DNA from: Echiichthys vipera
Lineage: Eukaryota; Chordata; Actinopteri; Perciformes; Trachinidae
Assembly: GCA_963691815.1 (NCBI GenBank)
Contig: OY829648.1
Location: 12,772,246 to 12,836,245, forward strand
Reading direction: 5' to 3'
Length of the DNA: 64,000 bases
The stretch's first letter is position 1. Every line of letters starts with the position of its first letter. A program made the position numbers and the translations under genes. The notes under the pieces were generated by a model, which was not told where the DNA came from, did no database searches, and saw only the letters and a list, made by a program, of their open reading frames with translations. This document shows positions 51,061 to 63,716 of the stretch, piece by piece.

Positions 51061-51295
51061 TGACCCACAAAAACAACACAAATACTGCACCCTGGAGACA
51101 GAGGCATCATGAGCACTGACTACATACAGTATTTTCTACATGAAAAAATAATTACAAATGAAGAAACAGACAGGTTCAGCCTGGATCAATTTCCAACACA
51201 AGTCTTATCCTGTAGTTTGTTTCTTCGGGAAAGGCACACGAGGCAGGAAAGACAAAAAAGACAAGAGGTTTGTGCTGATAGAATAAAAGTCTGGA

Positions 51296-51301
51296 TTTAT
51301 T
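51296..51301 (-). terminator. BEND5: Candidate distal poly(A) signal for BEND5 (AATAAA)
   Basis: Minus-strand AATAAA followed about 30-45 nt downstream by a U/GU-rich element (CTTGTCTTTTTTGTC, 51251-51265), the usual layout of a cleavage site. It lies 6 kb from the BEND5 stop codon, at the edge of the repeat-poor block. Use of this signal is inferred. Confidence 0.35.
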
Positions 51302-54300
51302 TCTGTTTATCTATACATTAAACAGGTGTTCCTGAATGCAGCAAGAGAAAACACAGAACAGGATGCTAAGCGTCAAAGAGTTGCTCGCATAGCAGAGGTG
51401 TGGCCGGTTTAGCAAAGACATGTACACTCTCTATCACATATACTTATAACATTTTCTGTAAATGCAGGGTTGCCTCTGGGAGGCTGAAGTAGGGTGAGGG
51501 AGTGTTTACTGCAATAGTCTTGAAATTCTTTTCACATTATTATACCAACTTGAAATACTCCATACAGTAAAAACCCTGTCTTTCCCTAATGATCATTGCA
51601 ATGCAGTTACAACTACAGACAGGTATATACCCAAGCAGCCCTGTATAGCTCAGTTTAATTCAATTCCATGAGTATGAAAATGTAGTAATAGTTCAGTACG
51701 GATTTGTCCCCTTTGACTCAATCTCAAGGCTGCACAGACACATTCAAAGGTTTGAACACTCTCCCATTATCTCTCTCCACCCAACAGTGATGTGGTACCA
51801 GGTGATTACAACTCAGCACCTGCATAGGAATTCAATTACACACAAAACTCTCTGGGTCAATTCCCTGGACCAGAGCAAAGCTTAAAATTGAACCATAGTG
51901 AAACAGTCCAACGAATGGCTTAAATGCTTCCATGAAACCAACTGCTGTGTATTTAAACACACACTGCTCACAGTAGAGAGGAGTTCCCCAGCACATTACA
52001 TGTTCACAGACATGGTCAGAGTAAAACAAACAAACTAAACAAACAAATATTTACATACTGACATGTAGAGCAAACCACCCTAAAACATCACTTTGGTGCA
52101 GAAAATATTCCATTGGTGTCGCTGCACAGGGTAAAAGACATAATGCACTTTTTGTATAAGTAGGCTAAGTCCAGACACTGCATGGTGCTGTACATATGAC
52201 TTTAACTCACAATAAGTCAATAATGAGCAAACTGCTACAATAAATTTCTATTTTTTAACAGGGTAAATTACATTTGAGACAGGCTGACAGGTTGAAGCTC
52301 CCCAAAACAAATTGTTGTGATCAAAATCCCACATTTTTTTCTAATTTGTACTTTCCCAAAAACCCTTCGGATGGATATTTCTCTTACACCATAAATACAA
52401 CTACCAATGGAATCCTGCTTCTGTAAAAACAAACTTAACATGGACTCAAACAGAACATGGTTTTGCTGAGGACCTCTGGCATGCAACCAGTGAACAGTGG
52501 TATCCTTTAAATCTGTCGGCCATCTGAGTGTAATCTAATATTCATGTCATATGTATAGTGAAACCTGATCTAACCAGTAAAAATGCATATTTTTGAAAAT
52601 ACAATGTCATATTGGTAGACGACTGGTGCTAGAAGCAGATGCATCTTTTGAAAATCAGCAAGTTCTGAGGTACTTCTGAAACTCACAGCTGAGGATATAA
52701 TCACTATCTACAATATTTGGATGGATAGCATAAAGTTGATACAGTAATAGCAGGGTAATCGTTTTGCGAAATATTTTGGCTTAAAATTTGATTAGCTGAG
52801 GGGATAGTGGCGGTTGACACACCTGAATAAAACATAGCTGTATGTGGATAAAAACATAGAAAAACAGCACCATTTGAGGTCCGATAGACAGATCAGTTTT
52901 TGAACTGTTTGCTGGTAGCACCGTCAACCAGTAAAAATCTCAGAATGCAATACAGAGACAGAACACAACCACTGATCAACTGCACAACATAGCAAAGAGC
53001 GGCGATATATATATATTCAGACGACCCCTTTACAGCAGCATCTTTAAGCAGGTAATAAAACAGATTTCTCCTAAGAATGATATTGTGTACTGAGGTGTTT
53101 TACAAGTTTTATATGTTGTAAATGTTTTGAGTAACCAGGTATACCTTTTCCTATTGATTTTTTTTTTTTTTAATATACACACATATTTTTACAGTCACAG
53201 ACAAACAAACACCAGAGTAACAATGAGGTAGGACGGTGAAGTTAGATGAAGTAGAACCGGTTCGTGGATTGTATACAAAGTTACTGATACCTTAAGAAAA
53301 ATATAGGCCTAACAATGTTCCTCCTGTATTTTTTTTTCTCATTTGAAGTAAGTTTGACATTGTATCTGAGGTTCAAACAGTGATGTGTTTTGTGTACACT
53401 TAGTTGCTTACAACTGCTAGATTAACCCATTTATCTTGTTCCACACAGTGAGGTTTGAATTGATCTCTTTTAGCCAATCAAACTGTCAAAAAGCAACACA
53501 AAGCTCCCTCACTTCTGAAGCTTTGACGGGTGTTCACAACATAAGCCAAAACACCAAGCGATGAGGATGGGATTTGCTATTTATCTTGGTACATGTGCAT
53601 TTTTAAATCCAGTCCTGTTAAATGACAGGAGAGAAAGGAACTAGAGGTGGCACGGAAAGAGGATCAGAGCCAGCAAGGTTACATTTCCTCCCTATCGCTA
53701 CTTGAGTGTGACAGTGAAAGTACTGGGAGGTCTGGTGTTACGTCAAAGAGCCAAACTAGCCTATATCATCCATTAATGGCTCTGCCAGGTTATGTACTGG
53801 TGTACTAATATGCTGCTAAAAGTCAAACTGCTCCTCTGTAAGTGACTTGGTACATTTGATAGAGACTGGCCTTGCCATCACAGATTAAGTGAAATCTGGG
53901 TTAAAAACATACAGTACTTCCATACGGCTTTCATCCATGAAAGATGGTTTTAGTTAAAGGATTAGGCTTAATCGCGCTCCAGGAAACCAACATTTGAAAA
54001 GAAGTTAACATTTCAGAATGATGTAATAGCTCTATTAATGCTCTATCTTAAAGCATTATTTTAACCACACCCCCTTTTGGCATCAAACAACAAAGAAACA
54101 AACACAAACACAACACACAACAATGTGTCAGAATTTCAGCATGGTTGCTTTGCAAAGCAGAAATCTCTTCTTTCTTTTAAACTGCATGTCATTTTAATAC
54201 ATGCTAGCGCACATACACCTCACATGTTGCTTTGTACAGGGAAAAAATTAAAAAGGAATATTTTTTTAAGGAACAATATATATTGTATATAATAATATAT

Positions 54301-57287
54301 ATAATATATATTATATTTCACCATTTTGGTGTCTTAAGATTCACTAGGCTCCTATTACCTTGGCATGGGCCATCTTTTGTGCAAACCGTGCTGCTTCCTC
54401 AGTCAGCACCCCCCTTCTTTAGCTTGATCTCAGCATTCAATACTTTGGCTTACAATTACCTCTTGTACGTAAAAAAATGACACAATTAACTATATAAGTC
54501 ATATCTATGCATAACCAGCATCTTCACACATTAAGTTAAAGCACATATTCCAGTCAGCTTGCACATTTCATAGGTACATAACTTTAAATTGATGAATCGT
54601 GTTTTGGGCTTGAAAGCCTAGAAGAGTTTTAGACTTTTGCTTATCAATTTGCCCAGAAAGCCATTTATTGTTCAGGAGGCCATGAAGGAGTTATAGAATC
54701 CAGTTTCAACAAAGTGTGACTTGTGGAAATCTGGTTTCTAAAACACCCTGAATACATCTTCAAAGAATTAAATATTTGGAAATAGTAGAAGTACTACTTC
54801 AAAGTAGTAGTTGGAAGTATTAAATCTATCAAGATTGTTTTGGAGTTGGTATGTCAGGGGCATATCTTACAGACAAAACAAAGTGATATCCCATAACTCA
54901 TTTTTGCCATTAAAAAAAATGCTCTAAGGTGCTTCATGATAATACAATGATTGTTAGGCTTTATCTATATAGACATTTTTTTTTTATAAAAGGACGAATA
55001 CCACATATACATTTCTTTTAGATTGAAGAAATTGCCCAGAAGTTTAAAGTGCATTCGATCGTTTGATTTGATCTAACTACTGCATCTCAAATGAGTTCAA
55101 TGGTTTAAAGATACAAATTATCTTCTTAATGTGGCGCATCAATAGAAGGTAGGTCCTAAGTGAGGCTTGTTATTTATCGAATATTGTGAATGTAGCTTAA
55201 TGTTTGGGCTCTGTTAAGAGAAGCCTTGTCTCTCTTGTTCCACGGAGATCACTGGCTAAGAAAGGGAGATATTTTTTCATTAAGATTTGTAGATTCTGCT
55301 GATCTACATTTGGATACAACATCAAGCTTAAAGCCAACAATTCATTTGGAAAAAAAAACTAAAAATATGAGTAAAAAGAAACAAGAAACTGTCAGGTAAC
55401 ATGGAATTACAACATTAATTAGATAAACCAAAACTTGACCAGAACCTTTAAAATTGTAACATGTAACATGACTAGAAACTGAAATGTCCATGTTGGGTGG
55501 AAGAAATAAAAATTATATATAAAAGTTGTATGTACACTAGAATATCTCCAAAACAAAAGGTAGCTTAACAAAAGGCTGATCTGAACTTTTGAAAAAACAA
55601 AAAACAAACAAAAACAAGACGGACAAAATGATAGACAGAAATAAACCAACCGACACACGAGAATCTAGAGCATGAAGAGGAGAGAGGCTTGATGGGCAGC
55701 TCTGCAGCAGATTCACAGTTAGCCACAGCTAGGTCACAGTTGAGATTTCAATCTGCAGCCTTTAGTTCCAGCCTGCAGACACCCACACAAACCATTTTGG
55801 ATCAAAACAATAAAACAACTGGAGAGAGAAAAAACAAAAACCCATAAAAAAACATACAAGAAAAAGAGGACATTTTCAAAGTTCTGATGGCATAGCTCAG
55901 AGGAAATTGTCACTGAAGCGACCTTACTTTGTTCCCCAGTGGCGTGGCTTAAAAAAAAGGGGGTTATTATGGATTCAGCAAGCCCAGACGACTTCAAATA
56001 GTGTTTCAGACAGCTTTACCCACAGCTAACACTGCTTCCACATGAAGATGACCTGAACCGTGCAGAGCTGTGCCCTGATTTTTTTCCCCACATTGTCCCG
56101 TGTAGTGCAGCATCTTTTAACTACAAGACGGAGACGGGTAGCAAGTTGCCCAGCTCAGCTCAACTTAATGGTGTGAATCACACAGAAAATAGTACCTAGC
56201 CACCTCTCACATTCTCACAGCAAAGTGCAGGTGAAGCTTCATCGCTTCAGCTTACTATACATTTACAATCACAGCTTACTAGAAAACCCAGGGGCATACC
56301 AGCCCCTGGTGATTGCCAAATCCATTTAAGGCCTTTCTAGGCATCAACATGCCTGTACCACTATAACTCATGAAACAGTCAAATTGTCTAAAAGTGACAT
56401 GTTTGATTAAGAGTAAGACAGGAATATCCCGCCCAAATCTTTCTCATCGATGGCTCGAATGCTCATAACTAAAAGGTCAACATAAAAAACAAAAAACAAA
56501 TATAGCACTCTATAGACTCTACATTAGAGTCACACTGTCCATCTAACCTCTTTACACTGTCTTTTTAAGAAAGCAATGTGTCGTGATACAGTGAACGGGG
56601 TACACACATAATTAATCTCTTGGAGCAACTGAATCCGTTGCAAAATGCAATATGGCTGTTACCAATTAAGACTTGTGCATTTGAGACTGTGATGTCCCGT
56701 TTTTAGCAGTAAGTACCAACAGCAAACACTGAAATTCCCAGCAGTTATTGGGTAGTCTTCAAAATATCCAACCGTTCAAACATCTAAGATCTAATGCAAG
56801 CAAGCATTCTTCATCTTATAGCATCAGAAGACTTTATTTAGGGAAATAACCTTACTTTTTAAAAGTTGAAGGACTCAAAACTATGTTCTGACACAGAACA
56901 ATAAATCAATTTAACACTTACATCTAATCTCCCCTTTGACACAAATGCACACACATCGATAAACCATGACTCTGTACCAATCCCACTGTAAAGCTTATAA
57001 AAACACTCATACCAGCTCATATCAAACCAGTTCACACATGTTCAACTTCTCACTAGTGGGTAAAGCTGTCTGCCAGCCAATGGGAAAACTGGGCACTGAG
57101 GAAGGTGACGGTTGCTCTATAGGGAGCTGGGACGGGGTCTCTTTGTTTTTATGTTCACATAATAACCAATCCGATGTGTCAAAGAAAAACAACTGCTCCT
57201 GAAAGTGTGACAAACATCCCCCACCCCCCTCAATATCCTGCAGACCACAAGGGGGGACAGAAGGCGCGGGTGGACAAGAGTTGATCC
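51302..57287 (-). other. BEND5: Repeat-poor block downstream of the BEND5 stop; candidate long 3' UTR
   Basis: About 6 kb with no dinucleotide array or recognisable transposon, in contrast to the rest of the window. It contains only short T or A runs and a TA-rich patch at 54278-54315. Minus-strand AATAAA occurs at 56833-56838, 450 bases after the stop codon, and at 54664-54669 and 51296-51301. It could be an extended 3' UTR with alternative ends, or ordinary intron of the host gene. The frames in it look accidental. Confidence 0.4.
56833..56838 (-). terminator. BEND5: Candidate proximal poly(A) signal for BEND5 (AATAAA)
   Basis: The first AATAAA found on the minus strand after the BEND5 stop codon, 450 nt downstream. 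No strong GU-rich element was noted next to it. Confidence 0.35.
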
Positions 57288-57484
57288 CTACATGCCATCG
57301 TAGGTGAAGTTCTCCATCTTGACTGTTTGTCTGATGAGCAGTTTGGACTCCCGCCGCTCCTCGTTCTTGATGGACTTGTTGATATCCATTATCTTTTCAC
57401 AAATGTATTTGTTCACTTTGGACAATCTCTGCGTAATCTCTGCACTGTCCGCTGTCTCTTGAGAAACTCTGTCGTAGAGACATT
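57288..57484 (-). CDS. BEND5: BEND5 terminal coding exon (end of BEN domain, stop)
   Basis: Last coding exon of BEN domain-containing protein 5, a sequence-specific DNA-binding transcriptional repressor in animals. The 197 nt encode (E)CLYDRVSQETADSAEITQ, RLSKVNKYICEKIMDINKS, IKNEERRESKLLIRQ and TVKMENFTYDGM, then TAG (57288-57290). The acceptor is ...tccccag before 57484; the first two bases complete the Glu codon begun at 57695. The ECLYDR...CEKIMDINKS part is the C-terminal half of the BEN domain and is almost identical to the vertebrate protein I remember. The tail after NEERRESK is longer than the human form I recall (NEERREAKYNLQ); this may be an alternative end or a fish feature. Confidence 0.95.
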
Positions 57485-57694
57485 CTGGGGAAGGAGTGAG
57501 CGTGACCAGTCAGACTACATCAAATTAAATCTTAATCTCTGTCTGGTATTTAATGAAGGTAATTAAATGACTGAAAGGCTGTATGGAAAAATAAATCATT
57601 TTATTCCAGCTAGTTTCAGCTTTAAAATCATCCAAACAAGGACTCATCTTTTTCACAGTCTTGATTTTACAGGTTTAAACCTTGAGTTTCTTAC
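57485..57694. other. BEND5: BEND5 last intron
   Basis: A short intron of 210 bp with donor GTAAGA at 57694 and acceptor CAG at 57487-57485, both on the minus strand. Confidence 0.9.
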
Positions 57695-57908
57695 CTCTGA
57701 CAATTTTCAGTTTGCTAGGCGACAGTGGAGGTTTGGGCAGGGCATCTTTCTTCTTTTTGGTGGCCACTCCAGTGACACTACGGTTTTTGAGGGTTTCTGT
57801 GCCCCAGATCATTACAGCCAGGTTCTTTGTGAACTTGGAGTCTCCCTGGGTCCGCTGCAGCTGGTGCCACTTCTCTTCCTCCACCCAAATCCCTCCACCG
57901 AGGTGTAC
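57695..57908 (-). CDS. BEND5: BEND5 penultimate coding exon (first half of BEN domain)
   Basis: A 214-nt exon encoding VHLGGGIWVEEEKWHQLQRT, QGDSKFTKNLAVMIWGTET, LKNRSVTGVATKKKKDALP and KPPLSPSKLKIVR plus the first base of the next codon. The segment IWVxEEKWxQL...FTKNLAVMIWGT...RSVTG is the amino-terminal part of the BEN domain, which contacts DNA. The acceptor is ...ctgtag before 57908 and the donor is GTAAGA. The exon starts in phase 0 and ends in phase 1, consistent with both neighbours. The plus-strand open frames over it, up to 233 codons, are antisense shadows. Confidence 0.96.
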
Positions 57909-60900
57909 CTACAGGGAGGACAAGTGAAAAACGGAGAACACTGGATTTTAACATGTGTGTCTACTGTACAGCCAGCTGTAGATAAAACACATCTTGTAAA
58001 TGTTGTCATCAGTTCAGTTTTAAAAGACATAACTAGTGCAACACTTTTAAGCAAACAATGCTCTACTCAATACTCTGCACGGGAAAGGGTCATCTGCTCC
58101 ACACTCGCCCGCTCATGCAAGATTTCCAAACAGTACTACCTATTGAAGATCCGTCTTTGCCATCCACGGGGAAAAAAATACTTTTTAAATAAACAAATGC
58201 CGATTACCAACTGTTTTATAACCTTTGGAAGTAAAAAAACAAAAAAAATAGCTTCACTAAAAATATAAATAATGAACAAACAAACCATGAGACACAAAGA
58301 CTAAAGTGTACAAAAACATTGATCTTTTCCCTGATGATTCATGTTTCAACAGATGCTCGAGCACCAGACTTTACAGAAGCAGTTACAGTGTTACTGTTCA
58401 CAGATCTGATTTGAAGTAGGAATGGCAATTGCATTCAATCTTATGATGTTTAAAAAAAAAATGTATACAACAAGAGAAGGCAAGATAGAAGCAACTAGGT
58501 GAAGAAAGGTGGAAGAAAGGTGGGAGAAAAAAGAACGACACAGACTTGACTCACTTAACTACTACTACTCTGGCAATGTGCTGCCAAATTCTGCAGGCTC
58601 CTTGCCGTTAGAGTGAAATTCTCTTCTGTCGTACCAGAGGCACTGGTAATTGAGCCATGCAGCTAGCTAGATAAAGTAAGCGATGGTGGACAGCAATGGT
58701 CAATCTAATAACTGCAATAAAATGATTTATGTTGCATGCCGCCACTAGTGTGCAGTCGATTCAAAACAAAACACGGTTAATCAACTTATTTGTTGTAGTA
58801 AAGTAGGCTATTTCAGCAACCTGCCTAAGGCGGCTGCCGTCATTTATTTTATTCGACAATGTAGATTTTGACTCACATCTGTCGGGTGGCAGGCGTTCAT
58901 TTTAGACTGCTGCTTGGAAGCATATGATATGACTGGAAAATGACACATTTGTTGTGTATTGTTAAACTCAATAATACATTTTATCCCATGATGATGCTGA
59001 CCGCCCACTTGCCTGGCATATTTATGTTAGGTGCTGTGGGGTCTAAATCCAGTTTCACCAATCTACAATGCTCCATGTGGGTGTAAAACCTAAACGGACA
59101 AGGCAGATCATAGCTTGTCAGGGCAGAACACATCTTAGCCAGCTCCCGCTTAGACTAAATTACAAATCCCAAGAAGCCCCACTTTCACCAACCAGGATAC
59201 ATAAATAAGCTCAGGCCACCGGGTGCTTTCTAGCCTGGATTACCTCCACTTTGAATTTAGCTTGTAGCTCTCTACCCATTTCCACTGCATGTTGCATAAG
59301 CCAAGCCGATTGCCAGCCTGGCCAGACTGCCCTGGTCTTCTAGGTGAGCTAATGCAGGAGGGGGCATATGTGACTTTCCCTCCTCTACTCTCTTATCACT
59401 GTAAAGTCTTTAGGCTAGCATCCAAAAGGCTTTTCCCTGTGCAGCTAATGTGCTTTAGGCCCCCGGCCAGCAGACAAGCTTTTTACTGCCCTTAAGTTAG
59501 ACAAGATTGTTTTCATCCTCCCTCCCCATTGCTCTCGTTTATCTCCCTCCATCTCTCCTCCTTCTTTGGTACCTTTTTCACCCTTCTCTCACTGGGGCTA
59601 ATCTGTCAGTCACTTTAAATTCTTCTCGTGCAAATAATTAATATGGGGTCCCTGATGTAGGAGAGTTCTAATTTGCAAGTGTTCTTCACGCTTGAAGTGG
59701 CTGCAGGCCCCAGAGCTTGTAGTACCAATTCCCCCCCTGTCATCAGAGACAGGACGCTGGTTGAGTTACAGCAGTGGGGGGAGTAAAGAACCCTAACAGG
59801 CTAATAAACACTGATGATGCTGGCTGGGCTTGCAGGAACAATAATAATCTTTTCAACCTTGTTTACCTGCTAGGGTAGGGCAGCCAGAGGGAAATGACTG
59901 ATCAACTATGACGGTATGTTCCCAGGTCTATGGGTGTTCAGAGGAAATACAGCATTTCCTACAAAATCAGGCTACTTCCCACGGTCACCCCCAGGCATAA
60001 AGCCAGGGATACAGGAGAGGGAATTGAAGGAGTCAGGACTCTCAAAGGGTGAGAGGGGTTATTTGGATAATCTTTGAAAGTCCCCAACTGTAATGTAACA
60101 TCTGAACATACACATTACAGGTATATTCGAATAAATAAGCCAAGATGTAGACATATAAATGAAAAGTACGCATTTTCTGCATTTCTTAATAAATCATAAG
60201 TCATTGAAAATACAGGCCTGTTTTACTTGAGATTACTAAAAAGCCTCTAACAGCATTAGAAAACATCTGATTCATTTGCTGTGTGTTGGAAAATGTTAAA
60301 GATAACCTATCATACTACTCTTCTGGTTGTAATTTATTATTTATGACTCCTATAGAGCAGCCTGACACGATTCACCGCCCAATAAACTATGTAGATTTTG
60401 GGGAAACTCTCCCTGTCCTCTGTGTGTGTCCCTTGTCCACGTTCCGCTGAGCCAACTCCGTTGTCCCTGGTAACCTACCGGGCGAACTTTGAAGGGCAGT
60501 TGAGCCCTAACCCCTCCTTTTGCAGGTTAATGGGAGAAATATTACAGGACAACAACGCTGCTTTTTATCTTATTTTTGGCAAAGACACGGGTAAAAATGA
60601 AATTCATCGCTGCATCACATGCATCACTGCAATGTGCACGTCTGTTCTATGTCCATGTCACAGTTAGCATGGTAGAAAAATGTATGTTTCTGATTGGAGC
60701 AATCTAAGGGGTTTTAACCGTCCCCTATTACAACTGTACCTGGTCCCCCCTACTATGAAATGTATTTTTCAAAGGTGGCAGTAATGTAGTGCGCACTTAT
60801 TCAATCATATCTGCCACAGCAGAGATGAGATGTGGCCTGAAAATCATCGGTAAGATGTTTGTGAATCTGACGAGAGAGGCTGAGCACAGCTGCTGTTGTT

Positions 60901-62447
60901 AGAGAAACACAACAGGGAAACCACAGGTAGGTAACACCAGCTCCCACTGATGACAGTACCCTGGGCAGATGCGAGTCTGAGGCTGCTGTCGGTCCAGTGC
61001 TCTACTCATATGTGCGGACCGGAGAATTAGATCTGCTCCTGTCCGGAGCAGTACGCCTTTATCAGGGTCAGCTGTAGTTTAAGACGGCGGTGTGCTTCCT
61101 ACTCTGCTGACGTGAGACCCCTACCACACACACACACACACCACCAGCGCCGCTGTAGCGGCTTGCTTCTGCGGTGTGGTGCAGTAAAGTGATCTTATCT
61201 TAACATAATCTCAGGTGTGAAGTGTCGTAACATTAGCCAAACCCACATTTTGATCCTCTTGTTGGCCAGGAATCAGCCCGTCTACCCACTTTTGCCTGGT
61301 GCTTGGGACTTTAGGAGAGCTAAAGAAAAACGGCTTTCCCTCACATCCAAACAAACACTTTTTTGGTGACATTTCTACCGACATCCTGAACTAAAGTGAA
61401 AAGAGCCAACTACCGCTGATCAACTGCAGAGCGCACTGGCAGGTGAGGGCACGTCACTAACGGACCAGGGCGTGTAGCAGCATGACCACGTCCCGGGATG
61501 TCCGGCATCTTCTACGTAGATGAATTCACGAAATTCGAAGAAATCGCTAATTGCAACCAAATCCTAGCGTTCAGAGTTGAGCACAGCGGACCAAGACGGT
61601 CGACAGGGCTCACGTATAAATCCATTTCATTATTTGATTCTTTGGTGTCTTTTAACACGAGTATAGAACATCAAGAAAACATTTATAGGTCAGAAAAGAC
61701 AGAAAGCATAATAGGTCCTCTTTAAATGCTGATCAATCAGTTGAGTGATGGCACCTTTGTTTTGAATTTTAGTGTTGGGGGTTACAATTTTGTTTACATT
61801 TGGATGAAGGATTCCGCCTTCAAGAATACATGTCAAAATATGGATAGAGGATAGAGATGAAAACCAGACAGGTAACATCAGAAATCCCACATGGAAGGTT
61901 GGTATCAGAAAAATCTCTGAATCCATCAGTTAACTGTCTGAGAACAATTTAGCCTCTGGGAGCAATGGCTAATATTTCAGGCTTTCCTGAAATTAATAGC
62001 CTGTAGATATCAAGGCAAAGACTTCCTCTTCCGAGTGGCAGTCTAGATAGCAACCTGAGACGTGAGAATGGAGTTGGAGTTGAGACAGTGTCTCTTAAAA
62101 CAGGTAACTACATATGAATGCAGATAAATAATAACAACAAGCTAATTAAAAGCCAAATTGTTTGCCAGTGGGTTCTTGGACTGCATGATGGTCAATGTGT
62201 TTCGCTTCTTTTGCACTACATTATATACCTGCATGCAACTAAAGCATGTTCAAATTGGTCAATATTACTACAACCTGTAACCAGACTTCTCTCTCCACCC
62301 AAATCTTGACTTGCTACAGAATCTACATTCCTATGCAGAATATTTTTCATATGGAGTATCAGGTACATTACAAGGCAGATAAAAATGTGATATTCACATG
62401 CCTGAGGGAAACAGGAAAAGCTAGTCCCTTAGTACAGTGAGACTTAC
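57909..62447. other. BEND5: BEND5 intron
   Basis: A 4.5-kb intron. A GC- and CpG-richer segment from about 60360 to 61640 stands out from AT-rich flanks. It holds a short CA run (61125-61141) and no exon I can support; the 75-codon plus frame at 61498-61725 is not recognised. The rest shows no clear features. Confidence 0.6.
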
Positions 62448-62596
62448 CTTCCCATCGTTGCAGGTGTATACTGTTCTGGGTGAAGGTGAGTAGCTGGAAC
62501 TGGTGTTGGCTTCTTCTCTGCATGTCTCCTGGGCCTCAACAATGGGTTCAACTACTTCAGCCTTGATTGTCTGAGTTCCATTGTCATGCATAGGCT
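62448..62596 (-). CDS. BEND5: BEND5 internal coding exon (linker before BEN domain)
   Basis: A 149-nt exon encoding (E)PMHDNGTQTIKAEVVEP, IVEAQETCREEANTSSSYSP and SPRTVYTCNDGK, after two bases completing a split codon. It ends in phase 0, in agreement with the start of the exon at 57908. The acceptor is ...acctccag before 62596 and the donor is GTAAGT from 62447. The EEANTSS.YSP...NDGK|VHLG junction matches the vertebrate BEND5 linker between the coiled coil and the BEN domain. IKAEVVEP resembles a SUMO-acceptor consensus (psi-K-x-E); that is only a motif match. Upstream BEND5 exons lie right of the window. Confidence 0.9.
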
Positions 62597-63716
62597 CTGG
62601 AGGTACAAGGGGAACATTTAACACAATGGAGATACAAGCAACAAATGTTTGTCTCCACTTCAAGTTGAGATGAGCTTAAAGGCCATTTATCAAGTGCTAG
62701 TCAACCTTACAGAATAGAGGATGTCACTAAAACAGACCAGATTACTCGTAGTATGTGGCCATGAGTTTTCTTGTCTTTACCACTGGAACAGTGCCCACCT
62801 GCTTGTCTGCTTGCTGCCTGCCTTGGGCCTAGGGTTCCTTGTGCCTCGAGACAGGCAGTTATTTTAGCCCAGTAACTAAGCTGGCTTGGTGGCTGGTCAT
62901 GCTAAGCTCCAATGTAGCTGATGAGTTTTAATATCGGTCAGTGCACTCCATCCCCTTTCCGACAGCACCCCAGGGTGCTCTAATCTTTAGCCTGTCCATT
63001 AGATGGTCCCGCCACTGTAGCCAGGCGCCTCTGTCCAGATCTATAGGGGGGCTGAGGTTAACAACAGCATCTGGCAGTTTGTACACTGCTGCACACTGCA
63101 ATGACACCACTTTTAATCACACTTACATTGCCCTTTATTCAACTTCCAGTACTGGATTTACAACTTTACTTTGCTGTTGTCTCATTGCTGCATTATGTGT
63201 ATATAAAATATAACACCTAGCTGTCATTTTTGTCTTTTATAACTGCCATTTTCCCACCGACTTATTGCTTATAACCCACCCCAGCTGTACAAGGCAGGGG
63301 ATCTGTCTTTCTCCTCCCCAAGATCTCCTTTGTTAATCCTTCTTGGAGAGCTTGTGCTGGACAGGAAACATTGTTTTTGTGAGAATATTGCTACAGTGCA
63401 GGACAGTGAAACGGGCTATACAATATAAACTTGACATAACTTCCGGCTGATTGAAATGCATTGTCAAAATGGATCTACTTCACACAAGCTACAGCTTTTG
63501 AAAGCAATACATATCTTTATGCAACGACTGATCATGTCTAAAAAAAGAATTTTAAGCATCTTTTTCAGCTTTATTGGACCCACAAACTTATTTTGTTTTA
63601 GGACATTCACTCTCACGATTGGTGTCAACGTGAAATGGAAGCAAAACTAAAGCACCCTAACTCGAAGTTGATCTAATTTAGTTCCATTCATAACTTTATC
63701 TGTGTATCTTAATTCA
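62597..63716. other. BEND5: BEND5 intron, upstream side
   Basis: I looked for the coiled-coil exon of BEND5 (LNRRLQDVLLLRL-like) on the minus strand and did not find it, so it should lie beyond 64000. No repeat or gene is recognised. Confidence 0.55.

Larger units (their letters stand above)
42171..51269. other. AGBL4: Probable AGBL4 intron downstream of BEND5
   Basis: Contains TG arrays at 43087-43153 and 49005-49063, a repeat of the 'cgatatcggtatcgg' type around 46960-47055, and a fish repeat fragment at 50925-51060. Composition without obvious repeats and with clustered homeodomain-like TAATTA words occurs at 45420-45480. No exon is recognised. Confidence 0.5.

Noticed and set aside
54354..54415. 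Possible minus-strand exon reading EEAARFAQKMAHAK before GTAATA
   Set aside because: No good acceptor, no match to AGBL4 or BEND5, and it lies in the candidate 3' UTR.
57567..58268. A 233-codon plus-strand open frame, the longest in the BEND5 region
   Set aside because: It runs antisense over the BEND5 penultimate exon and its intron. The minus strand has the recognisable BEN-domain protein with matching splice sites.
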